A DNA stretch of 64,000 nucleotides from Epiperipatus broadwayi (lineage: Eukaryota > Onychophora > Udeonychophora > Euonychophora > Peripatidae): assembly GCA_028023455.1 (NCBI GenBank), contig JAQFVV010012423.1, positions 7,670,269 through 7,734,268 on the forward strand, written 5' to 3'. The position numbers were made by a program, and so were the translations under genes. Positions within the stretch are counted from its first letter, which is position 1, and every line of letters starts with the position of its first letter. The notes beneath the pieces were generated by a model. That model saw only the letters and a program-made list of their open reading frames with translations, was not told the DNA's origin and did no database searches. Positions 1 through 15,000 of the stretch are shown here, piece after piece.

Positions 1-362
1 CAGCATGATTTTTTTATGCTAACATCCTCAGTTTGCACTGATCACATCGGTATATCAGTAAGCTAGCATTGGTTCGGACACAAACTTTTAGCCTGGAGTT
101 AAAAAGAGTCGAGCTAGTTAAATGTGTATGTAGCTTTTTTACACTTAACAAAATATTAAAATTCTGGTAATGTACCCATCTGTGTATATCATTTAAATTA
201 AATTTATTCAGTAGTTAATTCAGTTTCCAGAATTTTTGTATTAATGTGTATGTACATAACAATAAAAATGTTTTTGCTTAATTAATTTTTGGCAGTAACT
301 TATATATATTTTTATTAATATTTTTAAAAATCAAGAATTAGATTTTTAAATATACAGTGTAA

Positions 363-540
363 TAGATTTAAAGCTCAGCTCTTCCGCGAATTAGCGACTG
401 GGGCTTGCGGTTTGATAAAAGTAACCATCCGTATGTATCTGCCGCCTTTACAAATCTTTCTAGGTTCCAATAGCCTAGCGGCATCCTGGCATGGCAGATA
501 GGGTTGTGAGGTTTCATCAGACCATTATAGTAGATATAAA
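363..540. other. GC-richer unassigned segment
   Basis: About 180 bases distinctly richer in G and C than the surroundings, with no open frame and no sequence I recognise. It lies just before a decayed LINE and may be part of another repeat family. Confidence 0.3.
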
Positions 541-939
541 AAATAAAATGGAAAGGTTATAGTGATATATTAAAAAATAATGATAGATAAGATAGAATAA
601 AATGAAAATAAATAAGAAAATAGAAGTAAGAAATAAGAAGCAAGGCTATAGAATTTTAAAGTTAAATATGATTATTTATATAAAATGTGTATATAAAATA
701 ATGGTTATATGAATATATGATTGTTTAAATGTTGTAGCTCGGATGAAGACTACAGGGCAGTCGAAACTGTAAGCAAAATAAAGAAGGAATTATATAAAAA
801 AAAGATTGCATTAAAATGTATAAGGGGAAATGATAAAAAAAAAATTTAATATATATGAAGAGAAATGCAAAAAAAAAAAAAGTAACAGAGAAGATATAAG
901 AATAATAAACTTCTTAAAAAATAAAGATTGATAATCATG

Positions 940-1490
940 AATTAAAAGTTAACAATTACAAATACTTTACTCAGATTAATACAAATGAAAACATAATAGA
1001 GAAAATTAAACATAGAATTAAGTTTGGATGGAGAGCTTTTAGTAGAAATGACTTAGTATTAAAAGAAAATATGCCTATGAATTTGAAAAAGTTTTAATAA
1101 AAATGGTTTTACTAGTTTTTGCTTATGGAAGTAACATATGAACACTTAGCAGATCAATACTGTACTGAAATTTCAAATCACTGAGAAAAATATAGAGATT
1201 TATGTTTGGAGTAATAAGGGATCTAAAATGAAATATTTGGATGAGAGAACAAACAGGTATCATTGAAATAATTCAAAGTATAATGTAACTAGGCTAGACA
1301 CATTGCTAGAATAGATAATAATAGAAAGAGAAATGAAATCAAATTGTTTTCAAGAGATTGTAAAAGACCTATAAAGAATCAATATGTGAGATGAGTAGAT
1401 GAAATAAAGATGTTTTGGGGTTATGTGGAGAAGAGCCACTGAATCAGAGAAACGATTAAACTTTGAGACTATCCTCCAATGAATTGAATT
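940..1490 (+). pseudogene. Decayed RTE LINE, reverse transcriptase C-terminus
   Basis: Broken in several frames, but it follows the same order of blocks as the intact copy at 52712-53398: NSYKY-like, Q-IN, MxEIxHRIK, GRNxLxLK, NMPxxLKK, then a GHIAR-like and a RWxDEI-like part near the 3' end. Frameshifts and stops are frequent. It is an old copy of the RTE family repeated at 21.2, 22.7, 41.8, 43.0 and 52.7 kb. Confidence 0.7.
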
Positions 1491-1499
1491 GTAAAGGTT

Positions 1500-2860
1500 G
1501 AAAACATACATATAAAAAACAATTTATATAAAAATAATTATAAAATGAATAGAAATAATAAAAAAAGGCAATATTAATAAAACTAAAATATATAAAAATT
1601 TAAGACAAATGATAATAGCATAGCGAATGTTGTAAAATAAAATTCTGCAAATATTTAGTTGGTTGACTGATTATTCTCATTTGATTTGAAATATAATTTT
1701 CTTTTTTTTTTTTGTTTAAATATATATTTTATTTTAAAAATTATTTAATTTGGTAATGCACTAAAAAATAAAATATTTTTTCTACATCCACAATTTTGAT
1801 TGCTATATGTCACTCAGTTTATTTTGATCAAAACATTGAAGACTTGATGAATAAAATTTCTATAAAATCACTCAAAGATAATAATGGTAACATTTCTAAT
1901 TAGCTTTTAAAAAAGGCACAAAATGCTTTGTTTATGCAATAAAAATAAAATAATTGACTTAGTTTTGAAAGAAAATATTAGATACGACTTGTGAAATATC
2001 AAAAAAAAAAATCTGCTAGCATTTTTGTACACCTGAAACTACTAAAACTATATTTACTGGGTATGATTAAATACCATATTATTGCAGTAAAAAGCATAGA
2101 TCCTATATAAACACTTAAGCAAAAAAAATCATTGAAAAAGAACCGCAGTAAATCACTTTCTTTAAATAAAGGAAGATTGCATAGAATCAAAATTGATACA
2201 ATAAAAACAGATTCCCATATATATTTTTAGATTTGGGTATGGTACTCAATCTCTCGTTCAATGTATTACTACTCTTTTTAATAACTTAGTATTTTGGGTG
2301 GTTTTAATGTATATAATTTTTAAATATGATCATATTATACTCATAAAACCATTTCCTTCTGTAATAACATAGCATCATCTAATAATTTGAAGAAAAAAAA
2401 ATATTAACATTCAATTTTGAACACAAAAAAATATTAAAAAAGTAACTATTTTTGTAATTCATCGAAAATATAATTTGTAATTGATAAAGCTATTTTATGC
2501 TTTTCTGTATCTTTTATTAGATAATTATTTTAGTACATCTTAGATTTTGTTGAAACAATCATCAACAATTGATCACTTTTTTTTTTAAATTTCAGAATAA
2601 AATCCCCCCCCCCCTAAAATAAGCATTCAATATTATGAAAGCGTATTTTTTTGTTTTCTTTATTTATCTTTACCAAAAATATTTTTTAACAAAATATATA
2701 TATATAAAGATAATGAAAATACAATTTCATAGCACATATATATATATCTTTATATATTAATACACATTGCTGGTTAAATGTTATATATATATACACACAC
2801 ACACAAGTACTAAGTCTAAAATTAGATATTAAAGAAAAACAATTTGTTAAATCTAGAAAA
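1500..2860. other. AT-rich sequence without recognised gene
   Basis: Homopolymer runs, AT/TATA microsatellites (around 2695-2760 and 2780-2810, the latter passing into CA repeats) and a C10-like run near 2605. No open frame with protein-like composition seen. Confidence 0.5.
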
Positions 2861-2869
2861 GGCCAATGA

Positions 2870-2875
2870 TTTATT
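2870..2875 (-). other. Poly(A) signal of CENPS
   Basis: AATAAA on the minus strand, 74 bases after the CENPS stop codon. A short 3' UTR is implied. Confidence 0.6.
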
Positions 2876-2948
2876 CATCAAATTTTATCTCTTAAATATA
2901 ATATACAATATGTACAAATGGAAAACATCACTTCCCTTGTAAAAAAAG

Positions 2949-3080
2949 TCAATCACTTTGCTTATCGTCTATTTCCACAACTTTTTTCTTTTTACTACGT
3001 TTTTTCTGTTTTGTTCTTTTTTCTTTGGCAGCATCAATAGTTGTATGAAGAGTCATTTCTAAATCCTTAATATGTTCATA
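2949..3080 (-). CDS. CENPS: CENPS exon 4 (C-terminal tail)
   Basis: 44 codons including the TGA stop, after a TTTTTTAG acceptor. It begins YEHIKDLEM, aligning with LKYITDKSEEI of human, continues through an alpha-helical stretch and ends in a basic run (KRTKQKKRSKKKK) and an acidic tip, as in the vertebrate protein. Confidence 0.88.
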   Translation of the reverse strand, partial: YEHIKDLEMTLHTTIDAAKEKRTKQKKRSKKKKVVEIDDKQSD

Positions 3081-6000
3081 CTAAAAAAATAAAAAGTATT
3101 TTATTAAATATTTAAAAAAAATATCCGCTAAACATCACACGATCACTATTCTTTATGCTTACACAAACTGTTAACACAGAGGCAAAACTCCATACAGTAG
3201 AGCCACTCGGGGCAAGCCAGAGCAATCAATGGATGCAAGAAGATTTGTGCCAAAAATCTCCATCTACTACCCACTCATTCAATATCCCCAGACTAGTTTC
3301 TAGCTTATGCTTTCATCAGTGAGGAGCCTTAGATCTGAGAACACTACCAAGTCTGGGGATATTGGATGAGTAGGCACTAGATGGGGATTTTATGCACAAA
3401 TCTTGCATCCATTGACTACTCAGGTTTGCACTGACTGGAAGTATTGTATGAAGAGTTTTGCCTCTGTAATATTTATCCATATATATATTTGTAATTATAT
3501 ATATATAAAAGATTATTATCATTATATAAAAAAAGCCTGTTCAAAAGAAAGTTAGAGCAAACAAGCATTTGCAAAATTGTTTAGTTGTAAGCAAATAAAG
3601 TTTGAAAAAATAATTTAGTAGACTATATTTCATTTTAAATTGAGAACATAGTTCATTATTAATTAAGTCAGCATTTCCAAGATTGACTAAATCCTTAACA
3701 GATAATTGTTATTAGCAAGATATGAACCATTATTTCATTTCATATAATCTGTGAATCATTTTTCTACTCAGAATGCAAAAATAAATGTTTGGCAAAAGTA
3801 ATTATGGGAAGACATTGATAATGAGTTTTGTGTTCTAGTCACCAACAATTATTTCCAATACTTATAACAGGGTAATAGCAATGTTGTTGTTTAGATCAAA
3901 ACAAGACTTAAAAATGGCCACAAACTAAATGTCCACTAAATATTGATAGTAGTGTATAAAACATGTTTCTCAATAACATTGCAATTGGTATAACTATAGT
4001 TAGCAGATATCTTAGATCAAATTATAATTTATTTAAAGAATTATATATTTACTAATATACTATCTTGAAAGTATGCAGTGTTGCATAAGTGAATATTACT
4101 ATATTCCAAAAATCATAATTAAAAAACCTACAGCCTCAATACTATGCTTAGAGAAAGATAGAAAGACTAAATCATAATAAATGATCTGCTTGAATAACAT
4201 GGATCTTATTCATTATCATTATATATAAAAATAACTTATTTACTTACTACAATATTTAATACCAACGTATTTCTATTATTTATTTTAGTAAACTGAAATC
4301 GACTCAGTACTATTAAGCCTTATTAAAACAGGCAAAACTCTCCATACAGTATTGCCACTCAGTGCAAACCAGGCAGGACTGGTATTAAACCACTTAACAT
4401 CACATGATCACCATTTCATATGCTTGCACATAACTGTTATTAAAACAGGCAAAACTCTCCATACAGTAGTGCCGCCATCCAGTGCAAGCCAGATCAATCA
4501 ATGGATGCCAGAAGGCTTGTGCATAAAATCCCCATCTAGTGCCTACTCATCCAATATCCCCAGACTAGTTTCTGGCTTGTGGCCTTCCTCAGTGAGGAAC
4601 CTCGGATCTGAGAGCACTGCACCTAGATCTTAGAATCTAGAAATGGTGATCACGTGATGTTTATTATTAAGCCTATTATCAATGAGTAAAACTGAATTCA
4701 TTATTATGAATTAATTATTCAAATGTGTGTATGTGCATTAAAATGAAGATTTTTCAAAAACTAAAAAAATATATCAGATTTTGGGTTCTCTCATGTGAAT
4801 GTGATTTCTTGTTACAATTAAAAAAATGATGTTTTGTCTTATTTATCATCTATTTAGCTAATACTTTAACAATAATACCCCAACAGCTACTGAGAAAACT
4901 ACATCATCCAGATACTGACAGGTAAGATCAATAAATAAAATATTAGTTCAGTAATAAAATGGATTCATACTTTTTATCTGAAAAAGTTAGTTATAATATG
5001 GTTATTGAGCCTCTGAATATAGATCAAATATTAAGAGCTAAAAATGATAGGCAACCACCCATGGGCCAATCCAAAGACTATTCACATACATATATGTAAA
5101 GACATAGTGGTGTAATATAGCATATCCGACTACCATGGCTATAACCTAGGATTTGAATTCAGGTCAAATAAGGATTTTTTTTAAAGTTTCAATAATAGTT
5201 CCTTTCAAATCCATCACTAACCCATTTTATATTGGCTAATTTACAGATATCTATTTATTCTTAGCTAGAACGGGGCTTCTCAAAGGGTGGATCACAGAAA
5301 TTTTAGCAAAACTTCTGGATGCGCAATGACCAAAAATTAATTCAAAACCAGTTTGGCAACACTACCAATATATCTGTGAATTTACGATAGTGAAAAGTGC
5401 TTATGCCAATTGCAATTGAGCACCATATCCCAATTGTTTGATCTATGCATTTTGCTGACCCCTCTACTTGCATAGTTGAGACTATTGCATATTCTGAATT
5501 ATGGATATTTTATTGTACACTTGTTCTATTGTTTTCCTTGACAAGTAATTATAAAATTCACAGGTCTTTTCAACTTTTCACATATATAAAATGCTTTCTT
5601 TCATGAGTTTTCTGTTATAAACAAAAACAATAATCAAAAAAGATTAAAAAAATCTACTCTTTTCAAATTTAATTTCATAAAGTAAAGCTAATATTTATTC
5701 CAAGAAAAATAAATTGTGTGGGTGTTTTATAGATAAATATGGTTTCTATATTATTTTAAAAGTAAAAAATAGGTATTTTTAATGATGTAAGTGTTCTTTC
5801 ATGTTTTGTTTTAGTTATATTAAGTTTCCAAACACAAATAATAACCAAAAATTTTACAAGTGAATATCTTAATTAATTGTGAGAATGTTTTTTTTTTTAA
5901 ATTAAATTCATTTTTTTAAGAATCCTTGGGCCGACTTAGTCTGAACTTTTTAAAGAACTTAATTTTTACATTTATATTTCAAGGAAAAACTTTTTTTTTG

Positions 6001-9000
6001 TTATGGACAAGTGGCTAAATTTCAATAGAAAAGATAAAAATTGTGAAGACACTGCAGCAAATTCCTTGCTAACAGATTGTAGTACTCAGAAAGTGGGACT
6101 TGACAAGAAAAAGGAAATATGATGATTCGTTTTTGGTGTTAGGATTTTCTTATATCAATCATAATGATGTAAAACAATCTATTTGCTTAATTTGTAAGGA
6201 AGTTTTGGTTGCTGAGAACATGAAACCATCCAAACTAAAATTACATCTTAGTACTAAGCATGCAACATCCTGCAATAAACCAAAAGGATACTTTGAATGA
6301 CTTCTAAAATCCTCAAATACAGAAAAAAATAATGATTTGAGAAATTTGTTGCTGTCAATGAAAAATATTTACTTACATCTTACAAAACTTATTTAATTGC
6401 AAAAAAATAAAAAGTCCTACTTTAATAGATCTTGTGTTGTCTGCTCCAATAAAAATGTCGGAACTAGTTCATGGAAAAAATATGATAAAATTCGTAAAAT
6501 TCCTTTATCGAATGATACTATTGCAAGATTTTCTGAAATTAATAATGACCAATTGCAGCAGCTTATTACTAGGCTTAAGATCAGCCCAAAGTTTGTGATT
6601 TAGTTGGATGAAACAATTGATATTTCTAACTTGGCGCTATTGTTACTTTATGTAAGTGTGCATATGAAGAAAGTATACATGATGAATTATTATTTTGTCG
6701 TCATTTGGGAGCACCCACAAGAGGGAAAAACATCTTAAAGTTGATGTATTTTTCACAAATGAAGGTTTACAATAAAGTAGTAGTTGTATTGGTGTTTATA
6801 CAGACTGTGCTGGGGCAATGATGGATGAGAACATTAGATTTGTATCAAAAGTTAAAGCTAATGGCAATGAAAATATCATTTTTACTCACTGCAAGATCCA
6901 TCGGGAAGCACTCATAAACAAAAAAATATCACCAGATTTAAATGCTGTGTTTTGTGATGCTATCAAAATCACTAATTTCATAAAAAAACAAGTTTTTAAC
7001 AAGTGTCTATTTTTAAACCTTTGCAAAAATATGAATTTCGATTATCAAATCTTATTGCTACATGCAGAAATATGGTGGCTCTCAAGAGGATGAAGTTTGT
7101 ATAGATTATTATAGTTGAAAGATAAAGCTATATTTTTAAATTATCAGAAATCCAATTTTGTTGATTTTTTTCACAATGAATTATGACTTTTAAAACTATT
7201 ATTTATCAGATATTTTTGAAAAATTGAATGATTTAAATATATCACTTCAAGGAAATAATTGTAAGATATTTACGTTAAAATATAAAAATGAAAGTTTTGT
7301 TAAAAAAGTGAGCATATGGAAAAATAGTGGAAAATAGATCTTTAGAAATGTTTATAGCTATAGATGCTTTTATAATTGAAAATAATCTTTCCAAAGATTT
7401 AATTCTAAAAGTTATAATTGATCATTTGAAGTATCTGGAGACAATTTCAAAAATACTTTCCTTCAAATTTTGATGTTGCAAAAGACAATTGGGTTCATAA
7501 ACCATATTCAATTGAAATGATTAATATGTCTTTTACTCCGGAAGTATTTGCTGAGTTATCAAGTGACACAGGTTTAACATTTGAGTTTTCCAAAAAATCA
7601 TTAAATGAATTTTGACTCGGAATTAAGACAGAATTTCCACCACTTTTTGAAATGGCCCTAAACATACTTCTACCATTTTGTACTATGTATTTATGTGAAG
7701 AGGCTGCAAAAACATTGGTGAAAGTATGTCCTGCAGTATCAAATATTCATCCAAGATGTAACTCTTTATATAAAAGTAAACAAGCACAACCAATTCATTA
7801 GTATGAATATTGGGCTCAGATAAAAGGGATTGCCAAGTGGAAAAAGTTTGAGAAACCCGGAGCTAGAATAAAAAACTGTTAAAACTTCTCACCATTTAAC
7901 AATTTAAAAGAGAGTGCTTTCTCCTTCACTATTATTCTATAAGTGGACAGACCTTTCCTAGCAGTAGGTTATTTAAATATTTTTATCTATATATAATAGA
8001 TTTGTTTGCAACTTTAGCATTTTACTAGACCTATGGCTTAATCTGTCTTGGGTGAAGTGGATTTCAGAGACAAATCTGAGTTCCCTGTCTTTCACAAAAA
8101 ACTCCTACTGAATAAACTCAGTGGTATAGTAGAAAAGTTGCAAATCATATGCAGCATTAACATAATTTTGTTTAGCATTAATATTTGCAAATAAGATGCT
8201 TTTGCTAGCTCTTCTTACACATTTCATCTCTCATTGACAGCATGATAGTCTGTGGTTTGAAATTTGCAGCCTAGATTGTTGCCTTTTCTGAGTGACAATT
8301 TGCAGTCATTTTTTTTTTTTTAAATTATAATTTTAAAATAAAAGGCAATAATGAATGTGGTAATAACCACATTTCTAAGATTAAGTTATATTTTTTGGCA
8401 ATCAATTTCCAGATCCTTCATCTATCAAGCATGAATGAGACTTCATACATTCACTTGAGGACCTTAAAAGGCTGTAGAATTACGAACTAGATATCCAATG
8501 AATGGTTATATATATTATGACATCATTCGATATATATGTCATTCAATGCCACATTCAAAGGCAAACATTATACTCAAAATAAAAGGAAATAAAAATTTCT
8601 ACATTCAATTATTCACATTACAAACACTCAGGTGAACATTATTAAATATCCTGTTCATTACTAAGTCAATGTTATTAATAAATCACATTTCTTTTATTTT
8701 CATTTCTTGTCATTCTGTTCATTGCAAAGCATCTGTACTTATTTAGAGTTGAAAACATAACCAAATATCCTTTTGTATTCTAAAAATATGGATGATGCTA
8801 TAGAATCTATTTTGGTTTCATTATAAATAAAAATATGTTTAATTTTAAATTAATGATCATCTTCATTTCATTGCAGATAATTTAACAGAAGCTCGTTTTC
8901 TAATGTTTAATTACATAAACAATCTGGAGACATCCACTGGAATTGATTTTATCCTTACTATTATTAATTAATTGATTTAATATGGACTGTAATATGGATT

Positions 9001-12000
9001 ATAATCTTTTTCATATAATTTCATTTTTATCGAAACTGCAAATAAATATGGAAAAGCAATCCAAGGTTTATTTTCATTAAATATATTTCTATTCCATTTT
9101 AACTTATAAAATAATTTTATATATTTAAACAATATGTATATTAACTCAGTAATATATTTATCAATATTATTTTTTTAACGGGTTCAAACCTATACAATTT
9201 AAGATTCTGATGTAAAAAAAAAACTTTGAATCCTGCATATTTATATTCCAATTATAAATATAATTTGGGGTTGATACAAGTCTAATATTAATAGACTTTA
9301 TCAGCATAGTATAATGCATTAATATGCATTTTAATAACAAACCCAAGTATTTAACACATTTTCTACTTTCTTTGTTTAATTGACCATTTTAAACATGGAT
9401 CATTATTAAACTTTTCAAAAATGCCTGAAATTACCTCTAATGGAATGCAAATAAAAACATAAACATTTCTTCATATATATGATGCCATTATCATCATTTC
9501 ATATAGATTGCACTATTTTTTCTTCAAAGTATTCCAATTAATCTGCAAAATATACCAGTCAATGCTATTCTTATTGCCTATATCTGCTCCATTTTATAAT
9601 ACTGACCATTGAATCACACAATAACACTCTGAGTCATCTCAATAATAAACTTTTTTCCTCTTATAAACTTCTTAATTAATAATTCCTGAGTGATTTCAAT
9701 AGATAAACAATAATCCACAGATTCATATAATTTATTCATATCAAAAAGACCATTCTGTAGTTATATCTGATTTGAATTTTTATAAAAAAATTAATACATT
9801 CAAATAACGATTTGATAGTAAATTATCAAACCTCCAATTCATTTTGCAACCATTTTGAAACAAACATCTCGTAATACAATCTAACAAAATCTATCATTAA
9901 CCTTAAAGGACGATTTTTTTTATGCAATTTAATATTTGAAAAAAATGCATGATATTATTAATGTAAATGGATATATTTTCGAATATGTTTCTTTTATAAA
10001 AGCTTTCTTTTATAAACTTAACCTTAATGAATTTGAAATTGTAACCATTAATTTTTGCATAATTCAATTTAACTATTTGTTCTTGTACTTGAACGTGATA
10101 TATTTTCTGATCTAATAACACAATTCTGTTGCCCTTAACTTCTTTCTGCTTAAGCATTTTCATTTTTTTGAACTCAAATCATAATTCAAATGTTACTATC
10201 TATTCCATATATGAATTACTCTATCTATTTCTAATGTATTTAGTACTATGATTTAGGAATTGTTGTTGACTATCTGTCAAATAGGGCAATGACAAATTTA
10301 CAACATTGTTCATTTAACAATTAATTATTAACTTCTTATTTAATAAAAAATCTATACTTCTTATAGTATTTATACTATTATAAACATGATCATATCTAAT
10401 ATGATGACGAATCATAATTTCATAATAATGTATTTTTATGTCTTTTAAACTACTAAACATCACATGATCACCATCTGTATGGAGAGTTTTGCCTTTGTTT
10501 TCTTTTAAACTACAATAATTTTTTTTATTTTTCAGTTTAATCTTAGCTTCTTATTTTATATATATAGAAATAATATGTAATTTGAAGCAATTTGGAAAAA
10601 AAAAAAAAATTTAAACAAAAATGCTTTCAAAAAAAGTATATATGCTTTAAACTTTAATATTTCTTTGCCAATCTTTTAACATTATATTTCCAATCCATTT
10701 TAAAAAAACATTAATCTTTCACATAATATTTTTTGTCTGCTTACTTTTACCATATTTCCCAAAAATAAGAATCTATCCAGAAAATAAGCCCTAACATGAT
10801 TTTTCAGGATGCTTATAAGTCCTAGATAAGATCGTCAGACCTACTGACATTAATGCTTAAAATAAATAATAAAATCAAAGGTGAAGTAGAAAACTAGTAT
10901 TTTATTTCAATAATAATATAAGTTCTGTATTTTCTGTCAATCATTTTCGACAAACATAATTCTATCTGTATAGAGAAACAATTTATAATTTCATTTATAT
11001 ATTTTTAGATACTTATTTAAATTTAATATTTAGATTTAGAATGCTCGATTTAGTTTGTGTGACAGTTTTTAAATATTCAAGATAAAAAAAAAAATTAGTT
11101 TAATTTCTTAAACATTTTTTAATAACGAAAATGATTTTAATAATCAATCTTTCTCCTAAAGAAAAGTTTTTAATAAGAATACAGAAACATTTTTTACTGC
11201 TTTTATATGGACAAATCATTCTTAACTATAAGCATTTATGTTACCTCTGCTGTCTCGCAATCTTCAATTAACACATGATTGTAAATTTAGGGGATTTGAA
11301 CTCAGACTTTCAAGCGACTTCACTATCCACACTATCTCACACTACTGATACCCATGACCACACAAATGCAGAAAAGATAAATAATCACCAATATACGTAT
11401 TTCGTGCTAAATTAGCACTCATCAGTTGGTCCAGATTGCCATCTCCCATACATATATATATAATCAATGCTCAGTTTATATTAAGATAGCAAATCCTTAC
11501 AATTTAATAGATAGGCTTCAACCAACATCAATCTCCAACTCTTCAGATGTTCAATAAAATTCACAAGTAAATGTGGTAAATTAAAAAATATTTTAAAAAT
11601 TCTTTCTTTAATAAAGAGAACAAATGTATATACTGTATATATATTTAATCCATTAAAAAATGTATGCAATAAACAACTATAACTTCAAATGCATAAAGAA
11701 AATCCATCATTTATTCTACAGTATCTCATTTAATAGTAACTAATTCCCATTTATCAACCAACATGTATTGGCTAGTTCAATGAAGAAGTCCTAAGCCTAC
11801 TTGGTTATCTTTCAGTTATTTGAAAATCATTTCAGAGTTAATTTCAATTTTAAAAATATAGTAACTTAATATCTATGATACCACAAAGTCTTTACAATTA
11901 ATATGTTTCTTTTACTATGTAATAAGTCCTGGAAATGTTGTATCAATTAGATCTATAATCATTCTTATAGATAAACACCACTGCTGGATATACATTTAAT

Positions 12001-15000
12001 AATTTTTGCTTCATTAATTTCATGTTTTACGTGAGGTGAAATGAGGTTTTAAAAATTATTTGAAATTTCACTGTTTTCCATAATAATTATTTATATACAT
12101 AATTCATAGCTATATTAGTTGACTTGAAAATAAATAGGGCTTTATTTTTACTGTAATAAAAGATTACAAATAATCTACTATAATGGAAGAAAACATCAGA
12201 TCTTACATGCTTTGCATGTTTAGACTTAAATGAATATAAAAAATAAATACATCTGTAGATAAAATTATTAACAACAAATGCTGGATTTAAATTTAAACTT
12301 ATTTTCAAAATAGAATTAAGAATCATTATTACAAAATATATGATCAATGAAACCAAAAATATAAGAATTTTTCAAAAGAATTATTATTGCTGGAATTAGA
12401 AATAATAATAAAAATACTCTAAAAATCTTCTATATATATATATATATGTTTTATTATCATTAACAACAAATTATTATAAAAACTTGTATCCTTGCAGGAT
12501 AATCAAAATAAATTTGTATTGGAAGAGAGCATCTCTTACTTCATCCAAAATCATCATTGTGAAATTAATAGAACAATAAAATAATTGTTTTTTCAGTTTT
12601 TAGCATATTTATACTGATGAAAATTCTTTTTCTCAATATTATAATTCAAGATTAAAGAAATAATTACAATATTGTAATATATTGAAATAAAATTAATATG
12701 TTCCTAGAAATAAAAATATAATACATAGTTCACTATAAATAATCGACTTACTAATGGAGGGCTTTTTCTCACAAGAAGTTTTACATCATCTGCATCAATT
12801 GTGTTTCTTTTTGCATGACTATTAAAAAATATTTTTTAAAAATTTAGTATATTTTTATAAAGAGATTTTTAATAATCTAAAAAGTGTGTGTGTGCATATA
12901 TATATATATAGGATTAGATAAATAATTGAAAACTGTCATGCTGTTATTAATATAAGACCATTATTTGTATTAAAACTGCTTATAATATGGGATAAATTAT
13001 ATAACATTTAACAGAGCTTAGAAGAACCATTTAGCTATTTCTCATGGAAATATGCCTACAGAAATACTGAAGGATATCAAATCAAGCATTTAAAAATAAA
13101 TCACAAATACTTAGTGATACAGATTCATATTCCTCAAACCAATATTTGACAGCGTAAAATGTTTTTTTGGTTTTTTTTCATGTGTCAAAGCATCGGGCAG
13201 GAAGCAAACCTGCAAACCCGGGACAACCACTTGTAAGGCAGCTGTGCTGACCACTCAAACACCAATTCTGTTCAAAAAGTGACAATAAAGAAACAAGATA
13301 ATACAACCAAGCTATAATATTTCTTAACAACTTACTTTAATATCTCAATATAAAAACCCATCGATCAGCTCACTGCATCATAAAGATGCACTACTTACTT
13401 GCATTGAATTAACTGAAGCTGTGATGCATCCATACAGGGTAATAATTGAAGAATAATAATACAATTACCTAACAACTCCATCCCTGTTACATATGCAAGA
13501 TTCATCAACCATAAAGAATTTATTAAAAATTCAATGAAACTCTATCCTAAATTATTTGATGTGATAAAAACTAATAATTCACTATGAAGTTCAAAAAATC
13601 TCAATATTTTTCTTCTGCATAGTCATCTCACTTCAGTATGTAATAAAAAATGCAATATGTTCACTATCCATTTCATCTCACAAAATTTTAAATAATCCGA
13701 ATTAAAGTGGTTGAGATTTTACATAATTGATAATTTTTAATTTCATCCAAAATAGTTTTTAAATATATCAAAAAATTTTTTGTTACTATTCTTTGACTAT
13801 ATAAAACATAATGAGTTTTTGTGGCTTTCATATATACTTTAGAAAATATGTTATAACTCCATCTTTCCTACTATTCCTTGATCACTACCTGTACAAATAT
13901 CAATACTTTTCTCAATCAATTTGCTATTTTGTATAGTAATTATTAATACAATTCAATATATATCATCTCTGGTATCTCTTTATTGTAGATATTTCTTGTC
14001 AATACTATTATTGAATACATAACGAAAAAACATCTATATCACAGCTAGCTTTGTTACATTTGTAGACTCATCCATTTACAATATATATTCAATGCAAAGT
14101 CTAAGTCGATAAATTAGCTCTTTATGATAGCAGAAAAATCTTTGATATGGCATAAAATAATATTATTTGATAATAATAATAATGTATCTATTCTTTTAGC
14201 TGTCCCTTTGTTATTAATATGCATGATATAATGTCTTTCAATAAGGCTTAATGATATTTGTCTAAATCGCATGTTGTTAATAAATTGGTAATAATTGAAA
14301 GTTTGCTAGTCTTTCACATGCGCGATTATGTCTCAGACAGCCAATCAGATTTTAAACAGCTGTCTAAGAACGATCAGGCTTCGATACATGACAGAAATTT
14401 TGATAAGAAAAGGATGATACCAACCTTTTCTCAACTTAACTTTTTATATATATAAGCCAGTTGAGAAAAGGTTGGTATCATCCTTTTCTTATCAAAATCT
14501 CTGTCATGTATCGAAGCCTGATCGTTCTTAAGGCTTAATGAGTGTCTCTGCAATTTCATGGGCTTCACCATTAAATGTAATGTGTAATTAGAGGGATTTG
14601 CACTCAGGATTTTTCAGTCTATTCACCCTCCACTTCATCCCAAACAACTGATACAAGCCAATTGCAAATGCCTTAGAATCAAATGTAATGTGATAATTCA
14701 TGCGAAAGATGTCTCTGACACATTTTGATTTTCAATTTTAGAACTAGAATCATTTAAAATTAATATTTTTCTAGCAAATCAAGTAGTCTCTTTAAAAAAT
14801 GTATATCTTTTTCTTTGCAATCGGCATGTTTCATTTCTAAGTGACTACAAAGTTTAGTTGTAGCCAATGAACTATCTGCATTTTATAACATAAAACACAA
14901 TGCATCAGGAGCAACTGTATTGCCAATACATGCTCTTAGATAACACCTGTTTCTTAGTATATTAAATTTTGAAAAAAAGAAAAAGTTTCTTCTCCAAAAA

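Noticed and set aside
1-54. Open frame from the left edge (QHDFFMLTSSVCTDHIGIS) with a GTAAGC donor, as an exon of the plus-strand gene
   Set aside because: Too short, cut by the window edge, and no following exon with matching phase found before 4858.
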